Below are positions 54,231 to 64,000 of a stretch of DNA of 64,000 nucleotides, in pieces (the first letter of the stretch is position 1; every line of letters begins with the position of its first letter). Below the pieces are notes generated by a model that saw only the letters and a list, made by a program, of their open reading frames with translations, searched no databases and was not told the origin of the DNA. The stretch is from contig JACCIC010000200.1 in assembly GCA_018907035.1 (NCBI GenBank), forward strand, positions 496,001 through 560,000, given 5' to 3'. The position numbers were made by a program, and so were the translations under genes. The stretch is from Sycobia sp. Sy_11. Lineage: Eukaryota > Arthropoda > Insecta > Hymenoptera > Epichrysomallidae.

Positions 54231-55522
54231 CGAGGGTGGATTGATAAGTTTCCGGCCTGACCAACAGATGGCGTCACTAAGCCTACCTTGAGGTGGCCTT
54301 CTATAGTGCCATCCTTAGATAGCTTGTAGCTATAGTTTCAGATCGATCGCCATGTTAGTTTAGGTTTGAGAGCACACTGAACAAGACGCCTCTGTGTTTT
54401 TCATAAAGATGGAAAAGCTGGAAAATCGTGCTGTGATCAAATACTTTTATTTGAAGGGGTTAACACCGAAGGAAATTAAAGAAGAGATGGACTTAACACT
54501 GGGGATATCCTCCCCATTATATTCAATCGTTAAGCAGTAGGTTTCCGAGTTTAAAAAGGGTCGTGTGAGCACCTCTGATGAGCCTCGCTCAGGACGCCCC
54601 ATTGAGGTCAAAACTCCAGATATGATCGAGAAAATCCATCAAATATTGCTGAAAGATCGCAGATTAAAAGTGCTTGAGATAGCTGAGACCTGTAAGATGT
54701 CATATGAACATGTACAAAATATTTTGCATCAACATTTGTATATGGAAATGCTCTGTGGAAGATAGGTGCCACGTTTGCTAACAGTCGACCAAAAATTGAT
54801 TCGAAACAACATTTCTACCGCCAATTTGGCGTTGTATAAACCTAACCCAAGCGAATTTTTACATCCATTCATAACCGTTGACGAAACTTGGGTCCACCAC
54901 TACACTTCTGAAACCAAACAACAGTCTGAACGGTAGATGGGACCAGGGGAACCAACTCCAAAGAAGGGAAAAACAATTTTTTTGACGAACAAGGTTATGT
55001 CTACTGTTTTTTGGGATGCAAGAGGTATGATATACATTGATTGCCTTGAAAAGGGTAAAATTATCACTGGTCAATACTACGTAGACTTATTGCAACGTTT
55101 CAGCCACGAAGTGAAAATTAAACGACCTCACCTGGCGAAGAAAAAAAATCTTGTTTCATCACGATAACGCACCAGCGCACACGTCAAACGTTGCGATGGC
55201 TAAAATCAACGATCTGAAGTTTGAATTGATGCCGTACCCTCCCTACTCTTCAGACCTAGTCCCGAGTGACTATTATCTGTATGCTAACCTCAAAAAATGG
55301 TTTGGCGGTAAAAGATTTGCGGATAAGGAAGAATTAATCGAAGCTGTAAATGGGTATTTTGAGGAGCTTAATGAATCAGTCTATAGAGATGGCATTACTA
55401 GACTACAACACCGCTATGAGAAATATATCAGCCTTAGAGGGGATTATGTTGAGAAATAAAAAAAAAATTCTTAAAAACGTTGTTTTTCTTGGTCAGGACA
55501 GAAAGTTATCAATCTACCCTCG
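54231..55522 (+). mobile_element. mariner family MB, copy 1, full length
   Basis: A 1292-bp element with TIRs CGAGGGTGGATTGATAAGTT (54231) and the complement of AACTTTCTGTCCTGACC...CCCTCG (end 55522). TA follows at 55523-55524, while the left side reads AA. It splits the BEL pol C-terminus: the host frame resumes as YLTELQKRQK at 55523. Confidence 0.92.
54409..55459 (+). pseudogene. mariner MB transposase (irritans-type), broken
   Basis: Starts MEKLENRAVIKYFYLKG at 54409. An HTH region with DEPRSGRPIEVKTPD is followed by FITVDETWVHHYT (first Asp), MSTVFWDARGMIYIDCLEKG, FHHDNAPAHTS (second Asp) and SSDLVPSDYYLY (third block), ending GDYVEK. The layout is close to irritans-subfamily mariners. 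Stops at 54538, 54763 and 54934 and a frame change near 55150 make it non-functional. Confidence 0.9.
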
Positions 55523-55753
55523 TATTTGACCGAATTGCAAAAAAGACAAAAATGATATAAAAATGACGCAGAACTAAAGACCGATACAATTGTGATTTCA
55601 ATTAACAAAACTCAGTCTTTCGCTCAATGGCGACTGGGACGCATCGTGGATGTGCACCGAGTAGATAATGGCGTTGTTCACGTGGCTACTGTAAAAACAG
55701 CTCACAGAATATTTAAACGAAGCGCAAAATTGCTTTGTCCTTTATTACAGTAA
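55523..55753 (+). pseudogene. BEL/Pao pol C-terminus
   Basis: Reads YLTELQKRQK at the mariner junction, then SFAQWRLGRIVDVHRVDNG and VVHVATVKTAHRIFKRSAK, ending at TAA after KLLCPLLQ. This is the usual C-terminal domain of Pao-type pol. It appears open to its natural stop. Confidence 0.85.
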
Positions 55754-55916
55754 AATTTAATTAGAAATTATATTCATTGTAAATTAGATTTGAAAAACAA
55801 TTTACGTATAATATTTCGATTCACTGTTGAATTTATGTAGTATTAATTAATTTATAATGTTACATATATAAGAATTTATTTATTTCTCATTTTGTATAGT
55901 TGATCGCGATGCTCTC

Positions 55917-55926
55917 AACGGGGGGA
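55917..55926 (+). promoter_or_regulatory. Polypurine tract of BEL element
   Basis: ACGGGGGGAG, about 165 bp after the pol stop; it would prime plus-strand DNA. The LTR presumably begins at or after TCTATTCC at 55927, so 55927-56229 may also be LTR. Confidence 0.55.
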
Positions 55927-56229
55927 GTCTATTCCGTGGACGGAAATTTGAGTTCTTATTTCTGAAGATTGCTTGTTTATATATAGGTATCATGTTAACT
56001 GCTCGAGCAAGAATAGCGGCGAGCACTATTATGAATCAGTTTGTAGAGATCCATCGTTGAGATCCAACGAATTCTAGAGCGTTCATAAGTCGATTTTTCT
56101 AATCGTGAAGTTCATAATACGCGACTATAATAATACAAGACTCAACCATATATGTGGCATTGACTAAGTCTATATTACATAGAATATTTAGTATTAATTT
56201 TGGTCTATTTGAACGAAAGCAACAAAGGT

Positions 56230-56521
56230 TGTAAAATTTACAATAAAACAATTATTTACACCTTTGAAATATAATCATAGTGAATTAGCCAACAATCTAA
56301 CTCACCGGGTCCGGAAAAAAGGAATGTATCAGCACTCGTTAAAAATATTTATATAAGTGATACGTGTAATATTTGTTAATATAGTTATAAGTTAATATAC
56401 GTATGATTCATGGGATTTTTATGCATATAAAAGGCTTTTCCCCGCAGAGCTAATAAACTATATATTCATTGGCTCAATTGTTATGTTTGTTTTTTTCGTG
56501 ATCGACCCACAATCTTTAACA
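56230..56521 (+). repeat. LTR, BEL-associated, copy 2
   Basis: 292 bp matching 39616-39908 at about 92 percent by eye. Contains TATAAAAGGC and AATAAA signals and ends TTTAACA. The left limit is uncertain. Confidence 0.75.
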
Positions 56522-57978
56522 AAATCAGAAAATTAGATCATGTTGATCAAATTTTTACCTAACATGACATTTTATAATAGTCTGTAATTTTTTAAAACTT
56601 CTATAGGTAGAAATAATGGACATCTATTCTATATATATATATATATAGAATATTGTAAAGTATGTCCTATTACTTTTTTATGTAATCTGTCACGTAAATA
56701 TATGCTTATGTAGGTGCAATTTATTAATATACACGTGAATACCGATGATATTTATTCTCGATGAATACAATAAATATTTCACACAAGGAACATATCAAGA
56801 CAAATCGAACTTCATGGTCTTCACACGACAAATATAAAAATTGTGAAGTCGCTGGCCTATTCATATACACAAAGAGACTACCGCGACTCTAGGCTATAAA
56901 TACGCACGGGTGTACTTACCGGCGTACTTACGACTGACGCAAAACTTTCCTTTTTTAAACTAATAAAATCAAAATTTATTTATATTTTTTGTGCGTTTCC
57001 GCTTTTTGGTTTTCTTTTTTTTTTGTATTTTTGTATTTCTCTATTTTTGAAAAATACAAAACCAAAATTTTGTTATATTTTTAAAATAAATTTTTTTTCT
57101 TTTCCCTTTTCGGAAAAATCAAAAAGAGTTTCTTTTGTGGAATTTTTTTTTGTAGAAAATCAAAAATTCGAAGGTCTAAATATAATTTTTGAAAATTTTG
57201 AAAAATAAAATTCTTTCAAAATATAAGTTCACAAACAATAAACGATTTTCAGTTTTTTTACTTTTGTTGTGAGAATAAAAATTTTTTTTTATTTATTTTT
57301 TGCGTTCCTCGTCTATAATTTTTACGATTTTGATTTTTGCGCTGTCGCTCTCGCTATTCACTGTCTCTTGACACTACAGACTTTCATCATTTGCCAAATA
57401 AATGTGTTTTGTTCTTTATTTTTTTGCTCAATGAAAACAACGAATATTAAATAATTTAACAATCAGTAAATCAAATGATAAGTAAAATCTATATTTTTTA
57501 TAAATCATTAGTAACAGATGTAACAATTGAGAGATAATTAAATAAGATGTTAATTATTAATTTAAATAATAATTAATTCAATGTTATCAAACAATAATTA
57601 ATAAAATTTTGTTAAATAACAACTAATTAAATGTTGTTCAATAATAATCAATTTAAATACAATAACAATTTAATTTAATAATAATTAAATAACAATTCAA
57701 ATATTTTTCTTTTATCTTCCTTTATCTCTTTTCTTCTTTCGGAACAAAACATATGAAATTTTTTGTTGAGTGTTCTATCTCGTCGTAACAACCGTCAAAT
57801 GAGCATCGCTCAACGAGTTAGTTATGGGAATTATTTAATTCATTAATTAATTTAATACCCATTAATTCATTAACTAATTAATAAATTATCTCAAAAATTT
57901 TTTTTGAAGTAGTCAATTGTTTGTTTAATCAATTTAATTAATTAATTTTACAAGTTATTTAAGAATTATAATTAATCA
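56522..57978. other. AT-rich intergenic DNA
   Basis: No coding frame. A TATA-like GGCTATAAATACGCACGGG at 56891-56909 stands in a GC-richer patch and could be a promoter or LTR fragment. Poly-T and AATT-rich DNA otherwise. Confidence 0.5.
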
Positions 57979-58134
57979 CTGATAATGAATCAGCCTATAG
58001 AGGTGGCATTACTAGACTAGAACACCGCTATGAGAAATGTATCGGGCTTGGAGGAGATTATGTTGAGAAATAAAAAAAAGTCTTAAAAACGTTGTTTTTC
58101 TTGGTCAGGCCGGAAACTTATCAATCCACCCTCG
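57979..58134 (+). mobile_element. mariner family MB, copy 3, 3' fragment
   Basis: The last 156 bp of an MB element: the transposase tail GGITRLEHRYEK-like region, then the 3' TIR ending CCCTCG at 58134, followed by TA. It abuts the start of Gypsy-C. Confidence 0.88.
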
Positions 58135-58139
58135 TACGT

Positions 58140-58525
58140 TCGTTATCCAGACGCACACCAGCGACTCGAGATTAGGCGCCGTGCTCACGCAATCAGTTGA
58201 TGGAGTGGAGCGCGTGCTGTCCTACGCTAGTCACACGATGACTGTGGTTGAGCGTAATTATTCGGTCACCGAACATGAGAGCCTCGCCGTGCTATGGGCT
58301 GTGTGTAAATTTCAGGTGATAACCGATCACAGCAGCCTTCGTTGGCTGCACTCATTGCGCAATCCCACGGGCATTCTCACTCGTTGGGCCTTGGAATTAC
58401 AGGCATATGACTACGAAGTCATCCACCGGAAAGGTACCTTCAATTGCGTAGCAGACGCTCTCTCTCGTTTGTACGAAGACGAGCCGACCTGCAAAGGCGC
58501 GTCCCTCGGCGTCACCGATGTGTAA
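58140..58525 (+). pseudogene. Gypsy-C RNase H, partial
   Basis: Reads TSDSRLGAVLTQSVDGVERV, YASHTMTVVERNYSVTEHES and VITDHSSLRWLHSLRNPTG, then a chromoviral-like tail VIHRKGTFNCVADALSR. About ten residues expected between AVCKF and VITDH are missing, a small in-frame deletion. The N-terminus is truncated at the mariner junction. Confidence 0.87.
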
Positions 58526-58559
58526 GATCCCTAATATTTGCGCCTTCATAAGAAAGTGG

Positions 58560-59265
58560 TGAGCGATCCCAACGACTGTACTACTACCGTCCCGATCCTG
58601 CCGTCGAAGATTTAGTAGATGACCAGGATGCGTGGAAGTTAGTCGTGCCTAAAAAAGATCGCCGCACCGTTCTTCGTGAATCTCATGAGGAGCCCACAGC
58701 TGGCCATTTCGGATGCCACAAGACGTATGACCGTATCGCACGATTATACTATTGACCCTCGTTGCACAAAGATGTGACTTAATTTGTCCGTGACTGCAAC
58801 GTGTGCCATCAATGTAAGGTACAGCAGGCTGCACCAGCCGGCTTGATGGGCCACCCAGCGGTTACTCGTCCTTGGGTAATAGTAGCTGGAGACGTAATGG
58901 CTCCGTTTCCACGATCTACCCGAGGATACGAGTATTTACTAGTCTTGATGGTCTTGATGGATCTATTCACTCGCTGGATAGCGTGTATCTCTATGCGAAA
59001 TGCGAATGCGAAAATGATTCGCCGCGAGTTGAAAGATCGCATATTTTTACGCTTTGGTACGCTCGAAATATTCCTATCGGACAATGGCACCGAATTGTGT
59101 AATAAGATCATCGAGAAATTCCTTGTGGAGCGTGGGGTGGAGCATTCAACGATACCCCCTTATTACGCTCAAGCCAATCCGGTAGACAGGGTCAATAGGA
59201 CTCTGAAGACCGCGATAATCTTGAGGAGTCTCATAGTACTTGGGATGCTTATATTACCGAGCTGA
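58560..59265 (+). pseudogene. Gypsy-C integrase with DD35D-type core
   Basis: Zinc region HEEPTAGHFGCHKTYDRI and CNVCHQCKVQQAAPAG (58680-58830). Core: VAGDVMAPFPRSTRG (first Asp 58891-58893), FLSDNGTELCNK (second Asp 59080-59082) and QANPVDRVNRTLKT, where the canonical Glu is Asp (GAC 59185-59187), 35 codons after the second Asp. Two stops lie in the zinc region (58753, 58779), and a TGA at 59263-59265 separates it from the next frame. Confidence 0.87.
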
Positions 59266-60128
59266 TGTTCGTGTACAATACATCCGTACAAGACTTCTTT
59301 GGCGTAAATCCGGCCTTCCTTAACACGGGTCGTCACCCCTCAGGTCATGGCATTTATCGTTGCCAGAAAGAGCAGCGCGCACAGGTTGCGCAAGAAGAGG
59401 TTGCTCTACAGCATTGGAAAGAGCGCATGGAGAAGTTATCTAATCTCCATCTAAAGGCAGCGGAAAACTCGCAGAAAGTACAGGTAAAGCAAGCTCGCTA
59501 CTATAATGATGTTCATAACGCGATTGTCAATCACGTATGGCGTCGTAATCGCATCGTCTTGTCTGGCATACAAAGCGTCAGCACCAAACTTGATCCGAAA
59601 TTCGACGGGCCCTTTAGCATCATGGAGAAACTCGGACCGAATGTCTATCGACTGATCGACTCCTCAGGAAGAGATGCTGGTAAGCATCACGAGCCCGAAG
59701 ATGATGGCGGTTCCGTCACGGAAGAGGCTTCGGGCGAAGAGCGTGACTGCAATGCGTCTGATTGTAATGTCGAGGCGAGTGAGGGAAACCACATTGTAAC
59801 ACCACTGGTGAGCATACGGCGCCCAGACGACGCGCTTCATTGTCATCCCAATACGAGCGTGCGAACTGATATCCCCGAGGGCAATGCCATGCGACCTAAC
59901 GCCGATGTCGCGCCACATAGATTAGGGAGACCGCGCTGGACACGAATTTTAACTCGTCGAAGGACTGAAGCGCAAGCCCCTGCGAAGCCCCATAACAGCG
60001 AAGCCACCTGGCATACTGACATACACCTGATAAAGCGAAAAGCAGGTTGCCTCAGGAAAAGCCAGTGCTCAGCACTACCGTGGGACCAATCCCCCCGCCG
60101 TACTCAGGCCCAGACCCGAGCCCCTTAA
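59265..60128 (+). pseudogene. Gypsy-C integrase C-terminal part
   Basis: An 287-codon frame in a different phase from the core: MFVYNTSVQDFFGVNPAFL, a long helix (QHWKERMEKLSNLHLKAAEN), and a GPF/Y-like domain KLDPKFDGPFSIMEKLGPNV followed by YRLIDSSGRDAGK. An acidic and then Arg/Pro-rich tail follows. In relatives this is continuous with the core, so one frameshift separates them. Confidence 0.8.
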
Positions 60129-60315
60129 TAGGTCACCTAGGCGCCGGACCCTTCACGCTACGGTACATCGGTGGAACTCTTCTCACTCTCTCGAACCATC
60201 TAGATGCTTCTACTCTTCTATCGAGTCCACCTCGTTGAAGGGCTTCCCTTGCCTGGGTCGTGCCACGTCGGCTGCCAGAGGATAAACCCATCGCTTTGTT
60301 TCCTAGAGCCAAGGG

Positions 60316-61179
60316 ATGGAGACGTCACCGAGCGAAGTGATCGCGGACATCCTCCATACCGTACTGGAGGTTGCTTTCCAACGACTCGGGATCCATGAAA
60401 CGGATCCCCTGGTCCACCAGCAGCCCCCACCGCCCGTGGACACCGACGACGCCGCATCGCATAGGAGCCAACGGCCGACGATCGAGGAGTCGGAATCGGC
60501 GCCTTTTCAGTCTAGGGACTTCCTGCCTAGTAGCGTCCAGGCCTTATGCCAACGGCTGGATGAAGTTTACTTTCGGTGCCAAGAGCTGGAGGCTGAGGAG
60601 GCCAGCGCCCTTCAACAGCTGCACGAATACGTGCAGAGGGCTCCACCCGGCCAAAGGGGAACTACTAAAGCTCGGGGAGATGGACTACCTCTCCGGAGCC
60701 GAACAACGGCGATAAACCAAAGCTATCATCCGCCGGTGGGAAGAAGCGGACGGTGAGGTGGAGAAACTTCTGAAGCGTAAACGAACCGCGCGCGGGACGG
60801 CGGAAAGGTGGCATGTTGCCTGGAGATGCACCGCCTCCGGAGTGTGGCGATGCAGGCCACCTTTCCGGCCAATCCCACTACAGCCGGAAAAGCGCGCCCC
60901 TCGGTCGTGAAGGCGGCCCAGGCCCTCGAAGCCTTCCGCGTCACCACCGCCGTGAAGGCTCAACGTTTGCAGGTGAACATTAATAGATTGTTCACCCTGC
61001 GGAAGACGGCGGAGGCCCGGCGTGAGCAGGCCGCGTCGGATTCGCCACAGTTTGCACCCATTCGACTGCCGTGCTGTAACCAATGTAAACTGGAGGACGT
61101 GCGCCGGGTCAAGAGTGCCCCAACCAGCACAACCACCCCGACTACGAGGGGCACGCCCCAACCTCACAGAAAAGCGTAA
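60316..61179 (+). pseudogene. Extra GC-rich ORF downstream of Gypsy-C integrase
   Basis: Starts METSPSEVIADILHTVLEVA at 60316. It has a Pro/Asp-rich segment, then a coiled-coil-like helix (LCQRLDEVYFRCQELEAEEA). Near 60640 coding character moves to another frame (EMDYLSGAEQRR, stop, TKAIIRRWEEADGEVEKLL), then to a third from about 60808 (QALEAFRVTTAVKAQRLQV), ending with a CxxC segment (LPCCNQCKLEDVRR) at 61179. Probably one ORF of about 290 codons with two frameshifts and a nonsense codon. Family unknown; it sits where env or another third ORF would be. Confidence 0.5.
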
Positions 61180-61396
61180 TCGCCCGCAAGGAACGAAACC
61201 GCCCAGCGCGATATGAACTGCTGAGCAAGAACGAAGAGGGATATTCCGAACTCCCATGTAACTTAGGATCAATAAAGGAGCCCTCTAAAACCTAATTTGG
61301 AATAGAGTTTTCTTAGCTGTCCTCTCCTTATCCAGGCGCTTCCCAGCTGTTCATTGTAGATTAGAAAATTATCATATACTGACACAATGGTCAACA

Positions 61397-61413
61397 TGAG
61401 AGAGAGAGAGAAA
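61397..61413 (+). promoter_or_regulatory. Purine tract before putative 3' LTR of Gypsy-C
   Basis: GAGAGAGAGAGAGAAA immediately precedes TGTTGGATCG at 61414. A purine tract followed by TG is the expected start of a 3' LTR. Confidence 0.5.
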
Positions 61414-61594
61414 TGTTGGATCGACCTACCACGCTCCGGGTACCAGCGTCTGGAGGGGGACGTATGACGGGGAACGCAAGCACCTCATACGCTTGCTTTC
61501 CCACGTCCTTATACTCTCTTTCCCGTCGTAGATTTTGTAAATATGCATATACTTCTCTTGTCTACATGTAAATATTAATATATAGTTTGTTACA
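61414..61594 (+). repeat. Putative Gypsy-C 3' LTR (minimum extent)
   Basis: Starts TGTTGGATCGACC. A possible end is TTTGTTACA at 61586-61594. The LTR could extend further right; no second copy is in the window to fix the limits. Confidence 0.35.
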
Positions 61595-61627
61595 GGCCGA
61601 CGCACTAACTCACCGGCGGAGAGGTAA

Positions 61628-61630
<3 letters not shown>

Positions 61631-61669
<39 letters not shown>

Positions 61670-61670
61670 A
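61631..61670 (+). repeat. (GA)n microsatellite
   Basis: About 16 GA units, then GCGAGAGAA. Confidence 0.9.
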
Positions 61671-62840
61671 CGGGGAGGGGGACAGTTCGTCTCGCGCGAA
61701 CTGTGAGAGTATCGAGAGAGAGCTCTGTCTTGTTACGTGCGAGAAAGTTTGTTTTTCTGAGATGCAACAAGATAAGTAGAGATCCATTTTTCGAGTGCCG
61801 GTGATCTCGCCTCGCGGAGTGCCGTTTTTTCCTCCTTTGACTTTTGCTACTGTTCGCGCCTACCATCGCCCTCTGGGTCGAGATCCGCGGAGTAATTGCA
61901 GGGCTCGAGCTAACGAGCCTGCCATCCGGTCCCTGCCTGTACGGAATGACCGCCCCATCCCAGGGCCACCGACGAGAGTAGACCTGATTAAAGACTTTTA
62001 TAATTTTATTCGTTCTACCTTTTTTTTATTCGTTCTTGTCTCCTTATCTCGCGCGTCCCCGTGCATGCGATCGCGCGGACCGCCCCTCTCCCTCGCCGGC
62101 GCGATTTGGGGCTAAGCCCAGCCGGGCACACTTTTTGCAACTTTTGGCTATGAGTGGAATTAAAGAATTGTAAGTTTAATAAATATTTCGACAAAACAAC
62201 AATAAAACAAATCATTTAACGATAAAGAAAGAAAAAAAGGGTGAACGTAACAAATGATCATTGAAAACCTAAATCGAGATGCTATAAGTTAAACAAATGA
62301 AGTAACGTTAACAAATTAATAAACCAACCTCACCCTTCGAAAAAAATAAAATAAAACAAGAATTTAAACGACCAAGCACCGAAGCCTCCGAGCTACAAAC
62401 GATAGCCACGCGCAACTGCCTCTCGATCAAAAATTATATGAATTCACTGAATCATTACAAATTTATGAAACGATATTACTAATCGATATATATCTTGTAA
62501 CGCATAATTTACAAAACAAATATATATATTAAAATAAAATTATTAAACAGTCGAGGGTTGAGGAAACAATTAAAATTGATTTAAATAAATAAACGAAACA
62601 ATTAATAGAAAGAGAGAAAATCTAATTAACTATATTACGAACGAAAATAAACTATCACGACTATTTTTCTTATTGGCCTAGTCTTTACGACCAAAAGCCA
62701 GGGATGTGGGGCCGGTGCATGTACGAGCTAGTCGATTAACGCGAGACTAATCGTATGAGAGCGAAACTAAAATCGATATATTTTTATATAAATTAGGATG
62801 CAAACAGTTAGGGCGGCTTACTTCCTTGAGATTAGTCGTT
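61671..62840. other. Non-coding DNA
   Basis: GC-richer to about 62120 (for example CCGCCCCATCCCAGGGCCACC cut short by stops), perhaps the rest of an LTR or leader, then AT-rich. No gene recognised. Confidence 0.45.
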
Positions 62841-62845
62841 GGTAA

Positions 62846-63192
62846 AATCCCACCGCTTAGCTCGCCCCGACAACTTTGATTTTATAAGAATTGATAAGGA
62901 TTTTTGATATAATAGCTTGTATGAAAAGATTCTGCAAGTGCACAATCTTACTGCCCAGCTCTTTCTATCACAAAAGAGGAGGATAAAGGACCTATTTTAA
63001 AATAAATTATCGAAATCTGTGCAGATCGACTTGCTGAATCGGGATAATACGTAAGTACAATCCTACAGCTTAGCTCGCCCTGACAGATTTGTGATTTTAT
63101 AAAAACTACATCAACGGAGTGGCTTGCGAAGAAGGATTATGCGGATGCACAATTGCCTAGCTTTTACTGCCTAGCTCTCACCGTGATGCTAA

Positions 63193-63236
<44 letters not shown>

Positions 63237-63370
63237 CAATTTCCAAACAAATTATTTTAATAGTATGATTATTTGGGAATAACAGGGTGGCTGTCAGGAA
63301 AGGTTAATGCAGATGCACAATCTATCCACGTAGCTATCCCTATTATTTGTAGGATGGGAATAAAGGAATA
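62846..63370 (+). repeat. Degenerate repeat of about 210 bp, two and a half units
   Basis: Unit 1 (62846-62980) and unit 2 (63058-63195) share CTTAGCTCGCCCYGACA, GATTTTATAA, GCACAAT and TACTGCCYAGCTCT in the same order. A third partial copy at 63290-63350 shares GGCTGTCAGGAAAGG-type sequence, GCAGATGCACAATC and TAGCTATC. Confidence 0.6.
63193..63233. repeat. (TA)n microsatellite
   Basis: About 20 TA units between repeat units 2 and 3. Confidence 0.95.
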
Positions 63371-64000
63371 TTAATTGAAGAATAAATATTTTTGTTACGA
63401 CTTACTTTTATCTTTGTTTAGGCGGTACAACGCAATCGCCAATGATCTTAACGCTACTCGTATTGTTACTCGCGAGAAGAAGAAATATTACTAATAGAAT
63501 AAATCTAAAATCTTAAGTAACATAAATCTAAAGTCGAAAGACGAACGAAAGTAAATAAAAAAATTAAGTCGGACGAAATACCAAAGTCGAGGAAAAAGGT
63601 AAAAAATTTTCTAAGTTCGGAAAACGTAGTAAATTTTCTAAGTCCGCAAAAATGTTAAATATCGCGGAGGTCCGAACGATTCGAATCAAAATCGGCATTG
63701 ATCTCTCGTCTTTCGGGCGCTCGTATATATACTCGATCTCAACCCTATCTGATGACAAATTCCGGGAAAATTAGACTCAGAGTGGAGGAAAATCAAGGAA
63801 GCCGAGATTTATAAACAAATCCTTTGTTCGTTTTAGTACAACGTATTTTATATAGGAAAGAATATTCGGATTTCAATGTTGAGTTATGAATAATATCGTC
63901 GGGTTTGTTTAAACAATATTAATCTATTGACGTTGCTATTACTAATATAATATTAACGGGATCTTGAACTAAAATTACAAAATATTTAACAAGATATGTT
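63371..64000. other. Non-coding DNA
   Basis: No gene recognised. A short duplication AAATTTTCTAAGTYCG occurs near 63604 and 63631. Confidence 0.5.

Larger units (their letters stand above)
50960..56521 (+). mobile_element. BEL/Pao retrotransposon, 5' part missing, mariner nested
   Basis: Pao-type order: protease remnant, RT, RNase H and integrase (50960-54230), then an MB mariner (54231-55522), the pol C-terminus (55523-55753), a polypurine tract ACGGGGGGAG (55917-55926) and an LTR (56230-56521). Gag and most of the protease are absent. The matching LTR at 39616-39908 may be its 5' LTR, which would place the Polinton inside this element. Confidence 0.85.
58136..62000 (+). mobile_element. Ty3/gypsy retrotransposon Gypsy-C, 3' half
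   Basis: RNase H, integrase, a further GC-rich ORF, a purine tract and a putative 3' LTR. It begins in mid-RNase H, against the mariner fragment, so gag, protease and RT are lost. It is GC-richer and less mutated than Gypsy-A. The right end is uncertain; the LTR may start at 61414. Confidence 0.82.

Noticed and set aside
60685..61272. Long minus-strand frames opposite the Gypsy-C 3' ORF
   Set aside because: GC-rich shadow frames; the plus strand has the helical, coiled-coil-like coding signal.

Overview
The window looks like intergenic DNA from an insect, most likely a hymenopteran such as an ant (inference). It is strongly AT-rich, studded with long (TA)n tracts, and packed with decayed transposons typical of insect genomes: DD34D mariners, piggyBac, BEL/Pao and Ty3/gypsy retrotransposons, R1/Jockey-like LINEs and Maverick/Polinton elements. 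I see no intact host gene, rRNA or functional tRNA. Nearly every recognisable reading frame is a broken transposon gene.

Layout. 1-196 holds an open frame running off the left edge. 1293-2579 is a full-length mariner (M1) with TIRs, a TA duplication and one nonsense codon. 3755-6138 is a piggyBac relic. 8.3-12.4 kb is a heavily mutated Ty3/gypsy element (Gypsy-A). 13.2-14.5 kb is an inverted mariner (family MA) next to a Helitron-like 3' end. 14.5-19.9 kb is non-coding, with a triplicated hairpin, an 82-bp direct repeat, a long purine tract and (TA)n. 19.9-25.3 kb is a second gypsy element (Gypsy-B), split by an MA mariner and by a LINE. 25.6-26.45 kb is a Polinton fragment carrying packaging ATPase and protease genes. 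26.5-27.4 kb is a mariner of family MB with an internal deletion.

28-33 kb holds regulatory-looking repeats, a Helitron-like element with an internal 60-bp minisatellite, another MA mariner, a fragment of a further mariner (MC) and a second minisatellite array. 33-34.7 kb is an M1-like mariner fossil (MD) split by a 1.3-kb insertion flanked by 8-bp repeats. 36-38.3 kb has a tRNA-SINE-like sequence and a LINE 5' part.

39-56.5 kb is the densest block. It has hairpin-rich DNA, an LTR, a foldback element, a large Polinton (capsid-like, small conserved ORF, coiled-coil, integrase with chromodomain, PolB and small genes), then a BEL/Pao body with an MB mariner nested in it, and an LTR about 92 percent identical to the first. 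58.1-61.6+ kb is a third gypsy element (Gypsy-C) with an extra GC-rich ORF after the integrase. The last 2 kb carry a degenerate repeat of about 210 bp and (TA)n.

Points of most interest: Asp in place of the catalytic Glu in two gypsy integrases; three hairpins that keep pairing through compensatory changes; the inverted 60-bp minisatellite; Polinton introns and a CCAAT-rich divergent promoter; and a possible spliced exon at 50.7 kb.
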